A model generated the notes under the pieces. That model made no database searches, was not told the origin of the DNA, and saw only the letters and a program-made list of their open reading frames with translations. The translations under genes were made by a program, and so were the position numbers. Shown here in pieces: positions 7,854-12,537 of a stretch of DNA of 12,537 bases (its first letter is position 1; each line of letters begins with the position of its first letter). The DNA comes from Candidatus Zixiibacteriota bacterium (GTDB taxonomy: Bacteria > Zixibacteria > MSB-5A5 > JAABVY01 > JAHJOQ01): assembly GCA_030631455.1 (NCBI GenBank), contig DAOVLC010000006.1, forward strand, positions 1 through 12,537, in the 5' to 3' direction.

Positions 7854-9266
7854 ATGAACTGGATTCCTCTGAGCATTGTCTGTTCTTACATCGTCCTCCT
7901 CTTTGCCATTACCTGGTCTACTCGACATCTCAGTCGAGGAGGGATGATAGCGTATCTGTTAGCGGGACGCAATCTTCCATTCTGGGTCATAGCTCCTCTT
8001 CTGGCCGGTCTTGCAGTCGGTGGAGCATCCACTATTGGCGTAGCGGAACGAGCCTACAGTTCCGGAATCTCTGCCGGGTGGTATAACGCCGCCTGGGCAG
8101 CAGGAGCACTACTGGTCGGCCTGTTCGCAGCTCACCGTTATCGTCGATTGAAAATCAGCACACTGCCTGAACTTTTTGAGAGACACTACAACGTTTCCGG
8201 TCGGGTAATCGGAGTGATCGGGCAGTTGGTACTTCAGATTGTAATTACATCCCTCCAGTATGTGGCCGGCGGCGCTATCCTTTCAGCTCTGCTTCCCGAA
8301 GTATTCAGCTTCCAGACAGGGATGCTGGTTACCGCGATTGTCTTCGTCAGCATAACACTGATCGGGGGTTTCTGGGCGGCAGGCATAACAAATATCGTCA
8401 ATGTGACATTTATATACGCGGGAGTTGTCCTGGGAGCTATCATGGCGGTGTCCAAAGTCGGAGGAATCGGTGATATCGTGTCCAAACTCCCGCCTCAGCA
8501 TCCCGGTTTCGACCTTGGGGCGATTGGTTGGGGTTTGATTATCGCGTGGTTTGTTGTTATGTGCACAACGGCTTTTTCGGTGCAGTCGATCGCCCAGATT
8601 AGTTTTGCGGCCAGGGACGATCAATCCGCCAGAAAGGGCTTCATCGTGGGCGCCATGATTATCCTGCCCATCGGCTTCGTCAGCGCATTGATTGGAGTTG
8701 CCGCGGCAGTTCTTCATCCGGGGATTGTTCCCACCGAAGCTCTTCCTCGCATGGTTCTGAGTCTGAGTCCGTTCGTAGCAGGTATAATTCTCGCAGGACT
8801 CTGGGCGGCCGACGTGTCGACCGCATCCGCTCTCCTGATTGGAAGCGCCACTTTGGTTGTGGGAGACCTGGTCAAGAGGTTTGTGGCTCCTGACCTCGAT
8901 GAAAAAGGAGAGAGAGTCGTCTCTCGAATTTCGGTCCTGGCGTTGAGTGTTGTCACGTATATTCTTGCTGTTTCGGTATCGGGCATCCTTAAGACATTGC
9001 TCATCGGCCTGACCTTGACCACCGCATACACTCTGCTGACATTGATGACTATATTCTGGCCTCAGGTATGCAGGCGTTCTCACGCGGTGTGGACCTTGCT
9101 TATGGCGATGGGAGCCCTAACAATCTGGCTTGTTTTCCCTCAAGTCCCCTCCTTTCTCAAGGAAATGGGATTACCTCACCCGATATTTTTCTGTTGGATA
9201 GTAAGTCTTTTGACGTTTTTTGTCGTGGCAGTGGTGGACAAAAGAAAAATACTTGTGACCAACTGA
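7854..9266 (+). CDS. Sodium:solute symporter family (SSF) transporter
   Basis: A 470-residue, very hydrophobic inner-membrane protein with about 13 likely membrane segments, as usual for SSF (PutP, PanF, SGLT). Segments are visible near residues 4-21, 42-62, 75-93, 117-137, 155-175, 183-200, 222-240, 262-285, 303-318, 358-378, 382-402, 411-428 and 444-461. Family signatures are LAGRNLPFW (36-44) with the following G-rich segment leading to IGVAERAYSSG, and AADVSTASALL (318-328), where S322/T323 match the sodium site of PutP-type proteins. It starts 13 bases after the synthetase stop with a weak GAGTGA site (7841-7846). Its place in an aromatic-acid operon suggests uptake of the growth substrate, such as a carboxylate, by sodium symport. 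The substrate is not shown by sequence, and pantothenate, acetate or amino acid transport are alternatives. Confidence 0.82.
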   Translation: MNWIPLSIVCSYIVLLFAITWSTRHLSRGGMIAYLLAGRNLPFWVIAPLLAGLAVGGASTIGVAERAYSSGISAGWYNAAWAAGALLVGLFAAHRYRRLKISTLPELFERHYNVSGRVIGVIGQLVLQIVITSLQYVAGGAILSALLPEVFSFQTGMLVTAIVFVSITLIGGFWAAGITNIVNVTFIYAGVVLGAIMAVSKVGGIGDIVSKLPPQHPGFDLGAIGWGLIIAWFVVMCTTAFSVQSIAQISFAARDDQSARKGFIVGAMIILPIGFVSALIGVAAAVLHPGIVPTEALPRMVLSLSPFVAGIILAGLWAADVSTASALLIGSATLVVGDLVKRFVAPDLDEKGERVVSRISVLALSVVTYILAVSVSGILKTLLIGLTLTTAYTLLTLMTIFWPQVCRRSHAVWTLLMAMGALTIWLVFPQVPSFLKEMGLPHPIFFCWIVSLLTFFVVAVVDKRKILVTN

Positions 9267-9281
9267 ACTTGGGAGATAATT

Positions 9282-10232
9282 ATGACAGAAAAAGCCGGTG
9301 AAGCGCGGTTACGCGTAGGAGTGATCGGTATGGGGCCTATCGGCTCGGCGCTGACGGCGCATCTCATCGATGCGGGAGCATTCGTTGTTCCATGTGATAT
9401 TGATCGCGAAAAGATTGATCTGATCAAGAAGGAGGGAATTCGTTTAGAGAACACCATCCAGAAGAAAGTCAGTGTTGAAAAAGCATGTTACTCGGTTCAG
9501 GAGTTGAAAGAGTATGATCTTGATCTTGTTGCCGTGTCTGTGAAGACCCCAAGCCTCAAGAAAGTGGCCTCCATCATCTCAGAGATAGCTTCCGAGAAAA
9601 CATACGTAATGTGCGCCCAGAATGGTTTGGACAATGAACAGGAAGTGGCGAAGGTTCTCGGTGATGACAGAACGCTGCGAATGGCCGTGAATTTCGCTGG
9701 CGGTATGTCAAGTCCTAATACCGTGAATGTTATGTTCTTCAATCCGCCCAACTATGTCTCAGCCTTGACAAACAAGGGCGAAGCTATGGCAAACAGGATC
9801 GTCAGCATGCTTAATTCCGTCGATCTGAAAACAGAAATCTCAGCAGACTTCCGGGATCATGCGTGGGAGAAAGCAATCTTGAATTCCGCCCTTTCGCCAG
9901 TCTGTGCAATTACCAAGCTAACTATGAAAGATGTCATGGATTCCCCTGATGGCCTGGCGCTCGTGAAGGCTATCATCGATGAATCGCTTCAGGTCGCCGA
10001 AGCTGAAGGGATTAATCTCAAGAAAGATTTCCGCGAGTTCAGCATCAATTACCTGAAAGGCGCCGGATACCATCGCCCCTCGATGCTTGTGGATTTGGAT
10101 AATGGTCTTCTGACAGAGATTGATTACCTGAACGGAAGAATCGCAGAGTACGGGCGCAAGCACAACCTGCCATCTCCTGTTAACCAGACAATAACCGGCT
10201 TGGTTCACATGATGGAACAGTCATCGAAATGA
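9282..10232 (+). CDS. Ketopantoate reductase (ApbA/PanE) family oxidoreductase
   Basis: A 316-residue NAD(P)-dependent reductase; the best known member makes pantoate for CoA synthesis. The N-terminal Rossmann fold has GMGPIG (16-21). D39 ends the second strand, which suggests NAD(H) rather than the NADPH used by E. coli PanE. Family active-site positions are present: VKT (87-89), QNGL (113-116), K197 and N201 in WEKAILNS, S267 in RPSML, and E279 in LTEIDYLNG. A good GGGAG at 9271-9275 supports the start, 15 bases after the symporter. Benzoyl-CoA pathways do not normally include such an enzyme. It may act on a hydroxy or keto acid side product, or supply pantoate for a CoA-heavy pathway. The latter would fit the neighbouring SSF gene if that carried pantothenate. 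The family is secure; the reaction is unknown. Confidence 0.82.
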   Translation: MTEKAGEARLRVGVIGMGPIGSALTAHLIDAGAFVVPCDIDREKIDLIKKEGIRLENTIQKKVSVEKACYSVQELKEYDLDLVAVSVKTPSLKKVASIISEIASEKTYVMCAQNGLDNEQEVAKVLGDDRTLRMAVNFAGGMSSPNTVNVMFFNPPNYVSALTNKGEAMANRIVSMLNSVDLKTEISADFRDHAWEKAILNSALSPVCAITKLTMKDVMDSPDGLALVKAIIDESLQVAEAEGINLKKDFREFSINYLKGAGYHRPSMLVDLDNGLLTEIDYLNGRIAEYGRKHNLPSPVNQTITGLVHMMEQSSK

Positions 10233-10284
10233 ACGCAATCATATCGCGAATAGAAGCAGAAGGTCACATAAAACGAAATCGCAG

Positions 10285-10313
10285 TTGACACTCCACCTAA
10301 ATATCCGTATGAT
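10285..10313 (+). promoter_or_regulatory. Near-consensus sigma-70-type promoter for had(-oah)
   Basis: A perfect -35 hexamer TTGACA (10285-10290) is followed after exactly 17 bases by TATGAT (10308-10313), 5 of 6 to the -10 consensus. It lies in the 99-base gap between the ketopantoate-reductase-like gene and had. The expected start of transcription, near 10319-10321, falls on the had ribosome binding site, giving a leader of only about 11-13 bases. This is the best promoter match I noticed in the window. Confidence 0.6.
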
Positions 10314-10318
10314 GTCCC

Positions 10319-10326
10319 AAAGGAGA
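10319..10326 (+). promoter_or_regulatory. Ribosome binding site of had at the predicted transcript 5' end
   Basis: AAAGGAGA lies five bases before the ATG at 10332 and fixes that start. It begins about six bases after the -10 hexamer, so the Shine-Dalgarno sequence would be at the very 5' end of the transcript if the promoter call is right. Confidence 0.6.
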
Positions 10327-10331
10327 TAATC

Positions 10332-11387
10332 ATGAAAGAAATACGAGCTTATCAGATGACCGAGAGGGATAAGCCCTTTGAACAGGTTACTTTCCCGGTA
10401 CCGGAAATCGGCGAGGGTGAGGCCCTGATTGAGATCGCCGGATGTGGCGTTTGCCATACAGATCTAAGTTTCTGGCATTACGGAGTGCCGACTCGCCACG
10501 AATTGCCCCTTGTATTGGGACACGAAATCAGCGGCACAGTTCTTGAGGGACCCTCTGAATTCAAAGGCAAACCGGTCGTTATTCCGGCAGTTTTGCCATG
10601 CGGCGAATGTGAGTTGTGCAAGAAAGGGCAGAGCAATATCTGCCAGAATCAGAAAATGCCGGGCAACGATTTCAATGGAGGGTTTTCCAGCCACATCGTT
10701 GTGCCTGCCAGACACCTTGCACTAGTGCCGGAGTCGGCGTTGGCGACTCATTCGCTTGCAGAACTCTCAGTGATTGCCGATGCCGTGTCTACACCCTATC
10801 AGGTCATTGTCAAGAGTGATCTGCAGGAGGGCGATTTTGCCATCGTTATTGGCGTGGGCGGAATCGGTATCTATGCGGCCCAACTGGCACGTATATTTGG
10901 TGCCAAAGTCCTTGCGATTGACATAGCGCAGGACAAACTGGATCAGCTTGCTGAGATCGACGTGTCGGCAGGGTTGAATACCAAGGGACTTGACATTAAA
11001 GAGATAAAGAAGAAGGTGAAGGGTGCCTGCAAGGAAATGGGGGCGTCGCCGTTCAGGTGGAAGATATATGAGATGACTGGCACAAAAGCCGGCCAGGAGT
11101 TGGCTTTTGCTCTGTTGGGTATTGCGGGAACGCTTTCAATTGTCGGATTCACACTCGACAAATTGGAAGTCCGTCTCAGCAACCTCATGGCATTCGATGC
11201 GAAGCTAATCGGTACCTGGGGATGCAAACCCGAGCTTTACGCCGACGTCATAAATCTAACCGCTGAAGGCAAACTGAAACTCAAGCCGTTCACGGAAACG
11301 TTTGGATTGTCGCAGATTAACGACATATTTCAACAAACGTTAGAACATAAGCTCTTGAAACGATCAGTGCTAATTCCTGACCTCTAG
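10332..11387 (+). CDS. had: 6-hydroxycyclohex-1-ene-1-carbonyl-CoA dehydrogenase
   Basis: A 351-residue zinc-type medium-chain alcohol dehydrogenase. It oxidises 6-hydroxycyclohex-1-ene-1-carbonyl-CoA to the 6-oxo compound with NAD, the step just before ring opening in the anaerobic benzoyl-CoA pathway (Had in Thauera, BamQ in Geobacter). C41 (GCGVCHTD) and H64 (LGHE) are catalytic zinc ligands. C90, C93, C96 and C104 form the structural zinc lobe. GVGGIG (174-179) with D197 forms the NAD site. Segments such as MPGNDFNGGFSSH (109-121), VIADAVSTPYQ (147-157), VGFTLDK and RLSNLMAF (281-288) agree closely with Thauera Had as I remember it, separating it from generic alcohol dehydrogenases. Length is slightly below the roughly 368 residues of Thauera Had. 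It has its own promoter and is followed by oah, the usual functional partner. Confidence 0.92.
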   Translation: MKEIRAYQMTERDKPFEQVTFPVPEIGEGEALIEIAGCGVCHTDLSFWHYGVPTRHELPLVLGHEISGTVLEGPSEFKGKPVVIPAVLPCGECELCKKGQSNICQNQKMPGNDFNGGFSSHIVVPARHLALVPESALATHSLAELSVIADAVSTPYQVIVKSDLQEGDFAIVIGVGGIGIYAAQLARIFGAKVLAIDIAQDKLDQLAEIDVSAGLNTKGLDIKEIKKKVKGACKEMGASPFRWKIYEMTGTKAGQELAFALLGIAGTLSIVGFTLDKLEVRLSNLMAFDAKLIGTWGCKPELYADVINLTAEGKLKLKPFTETFGLSQINDIFQQTLEHKLLKRSVLIPDL

Positions 11388-11469
11388 CCACCCTACTTGC
11401 GTGGGTAAACCAATCTGAGGGACCGGGAATTGCAGAATGACAGTATCTGTCAGAATAGGAGAGTAAAGA
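11388..11469. promoter_or_regulatory. had-oah intergenic region with a perfect inverted repeat
   Basis: The 82-base gap contains TGACAG-TAT-CTGTCA at 11438-11452, a perfect 6-base inverted repeat around three bases. It ends five bases before the oah ribosome binding site AGGAG (11457-11461). It could be a regulator binding site or a small RNA hairpin that affects oah translation. There is no T-run after it, so it is not a terminator. I see no good promoter in this gap, so oah is probably transcribed from the had promoter. Confidence 0.4.
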
Positions 11470-12537
11470 ATGGGTGAGAATATCGTAAGTCACAATCTTG
11501 TAGAAGTGGAATTCAAGGAGATACTCTACGAGTTGCGGCCATGTCTGGATCTTAATGGCGATCCGGTCGATGGATTGAATAACGCATGGATTTCAATAAA
11601 CAATCCGAAGCAGTACAATTCATACACAACCGCTGCGGTCAAGGAAGTCATTCTCGCCTTTCGCCAGGCGTCGAATGATCGTTCGGTCGTGGCCGTTGTT
11701 TTCACCGCGGTAGGTGATAAGGCATTCTGCACCGGTGGTAACACCAAAGAGTACGCCGAGTACTATTCAGGCAGGCCGTTGGAATACAAGCAGTATATGC
11801 GGCTTTTCAACGACATGATTACGTCAATTCTCATGTGCGACAAACCGGTTATCTGCCGTGCGAACGGTATGCGGATCGCAGGCGGACAAGAGATCGGAAT
11901 GGCCTGCGACTTCACGGTCGCCAGTGATTTGGCTGTTTTCGGTCAGGCTGGTCCAAGGCACGGGAGTGCTCCGGACGGTGGAAGCACTGATTTTCTGCAT
12001 CTGTTTGTCGGCATCGAACGTGCCATGCAGAGCTGCACACTATGCGAGATGTGGAGCGCCTATAAAGCGCAGAATCTTGGGCTGATTACCAAGGCAGTAC
12101 CGGTACTCAAGGTGGATGACAAATTCGCACGGAATCCGCTGGTTATCACAAATCAATGGCTCGATGACTCCGGTGAAGTTGTCTATGGCGAGGGGAAGTT
12201 GGGCGACGATCTGAAAGCCGGCAAGGAAATTCTGAAAGACGGGACAATCGACCTGTCACCTCTGGACAAGTTCGTGGATTCTCTCTGCACGAAATTTATG
12301 TACCTGATGCCGGATTGCATTAACAAAACGCTCAATAGTGTGAGAAAGAAGAAGCTGGAACATTGGGACAGGAATCAGCAATCAAACCGCGACTGGCTTG
12401 GGCTGAATATGATGACAGAGGCAAAAGCCGGATTCAGAGCGTTCAATGAAGGTCCCAAGGGCAAACGGGAAATCGATTTCATTAAACTCCGCAAAATGCT
12501 AGCCGAGGGACATCCGTGGGATGACGAACTCCTCAAT
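11470..12537 (+). CDS. oah: 6-oxocyclohex-1-ene-1-carbonyl-CoA hydrolase (ring-opening; 3' partial)
   Basis: An open frame of 356 codons running to the right edge without a stop. It belongs to the crotonase superfamily and hydrates and hydrolytically opens 6-oxocyclohex-1-ene-1-carbonyl-CoA to 3-hydroxypimeloyl-CoA (Oah in Thauera, BamA in strict anaerobes, widely used as a marker for anaerobic aromatic degradation). Diagnostic segments are LDLNGDPV (26-33), NNPKQYNSYTT (44-54), FCTGGNTKEYAEYY (86-99), NGMRIAGGQEIGMACDFTVA (132-151), FGQAGPRHGSAPDGGSTDFL (157-176), LNMMTEAKAGFRAFNEGPKG (312-331) and REIDF (333-337). The family is about 377 residues, so roughly 20 residues are missing past the edge. 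AGGAG at 11457-11461 supports the ATG. No frameshift or internal stop was found when read codon by codon. Confidence 0.95.
   Translation, partial: MGENIVSHNLVEVEFKEILYELRPCLDLNGDPVDGLNNAWISINNPKQYNSYTTAAVKEVILAFRQASNDRSVVAVVFTAVGDKAFCTGGNTKEYAEYYSGRPLEYKQYMRLFNDMITSILMCDKPVICRANGMRIAGGQEIGMACDFTVASDLAVFGQAGPRHGSAPDGGSTDFLHLFVGIERAMQSCTLCEMWSAYKAQNLGLITKAVPVLKVDDKFARNPLVITNQWLDDSGEVVYGEGKLGDDLKAGKEILKDGTIDLSPLDKFVDSLCTKFMYLMPDCINKTLNSVRKKKLEHWDRNQQSNRDWLGLNMMTEAKAGFRAFNEGPKGKREIDFIKLRKMLAEGHPWDDELLN

Noticed and set aside
8283..9083. 266-residue open frame on the - strand
   Set aside because: It lies wholly inside the symporter gene, has the hydrophilic, low-information composition expected opposite a membrane protein, shows no recognisable motif, and the + strand gene has clear family signatures.
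11389..11405. Possible hairpin with ACCC and GGGT arms after the had stop
   Set aside because: The stem is only four bases with a nine-base loop and no T-run, so it is not a credible terminator.
1..12537. Search for CRISPR arrays, insertion sequences, tRNA/rRNA genes and long direct repeats
   Set aside because: None was seen on reading; the window is almost fully occupied by metabolic genes on one strand.

Overview
The window looks like chromosomal DNA from an anaerobic bacterium that degrades aromatic acids through benzoyl-CoA. All recognisable genes lie on the + strand. The firmest anchors are the last two genes. One matches 6-hydroxycyclohex-1-ene-1-carbonyl-CoA dehydrogenase (Had/BamQ). 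The other matches the ring-opening 6-oxocyclohex-1-ene-1-carbonyl-CoA hydrolase (Oah/BamA), which runs off the right edge. An oxygen-labile class I benzoyl-CoA reductase-type subunit and its ASKHA activator strengthen the case for an anaerobe. Base composition is balanced and codon use looks uniform. I cannot name the organism from the sequence alone.

Layout: positions 3-125 hold the acidic C-terminal tail of an unrelated or unrecognised protein. Positions 126-370 are a leader with a possible promoter. Seven tightly packed genes follow (371-10232): a thiolase, a 3-hydroxyacyl-CoA dehydrogenase/enoyl-CoA hydratase fusion, a BcrC-like reductase subunit, an HgdC/BcrA/BcrD-like ATPase, a fused ADP-forming acyl-CoA synthetase, a sodium:solute symporter and a ketopantoate reductase-family protein. 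Gaps or overlaps of -8 to +37 bases make one operon likely. A 99-base gap then carries a near-consensus sigma-70-type promoter, followed by had. After a further 82-base gap holding a perfect inverted repeat comes oah.

Proposed joint function (inference): the symporter imports an aromatic or alicyclic acid and the ADP-forming synthetase makes its CoA thioester, or else it makes ATP from product acyl-CoA. The BcrC-like protein and its ATP-driven activator dearomatise the ring. Had oxidises the hydroxy-enoyl-CoA, Oah opens the ring to 3-hydroxypimeloyl-CoA, and the fusion protein with the thiolase carries out beta-oxidation toward glutaryl-CoA and acetyl-CoA.

The cluster is not a standard one. 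Class I reductases known from Thauera, Rhodopseudomonas and Azoarcus have four subunits (C, B, A, D), but here only one catalytic-type and one activator-type subunit are present, side by side. There is no separate dienoyl-CoA hydratase, no ferredoxin and no AMP-forming benzoate-CoA ligase in the window. Whether the missing parts lie outside the window or the enzyme is really a two-gene form is the main open question.
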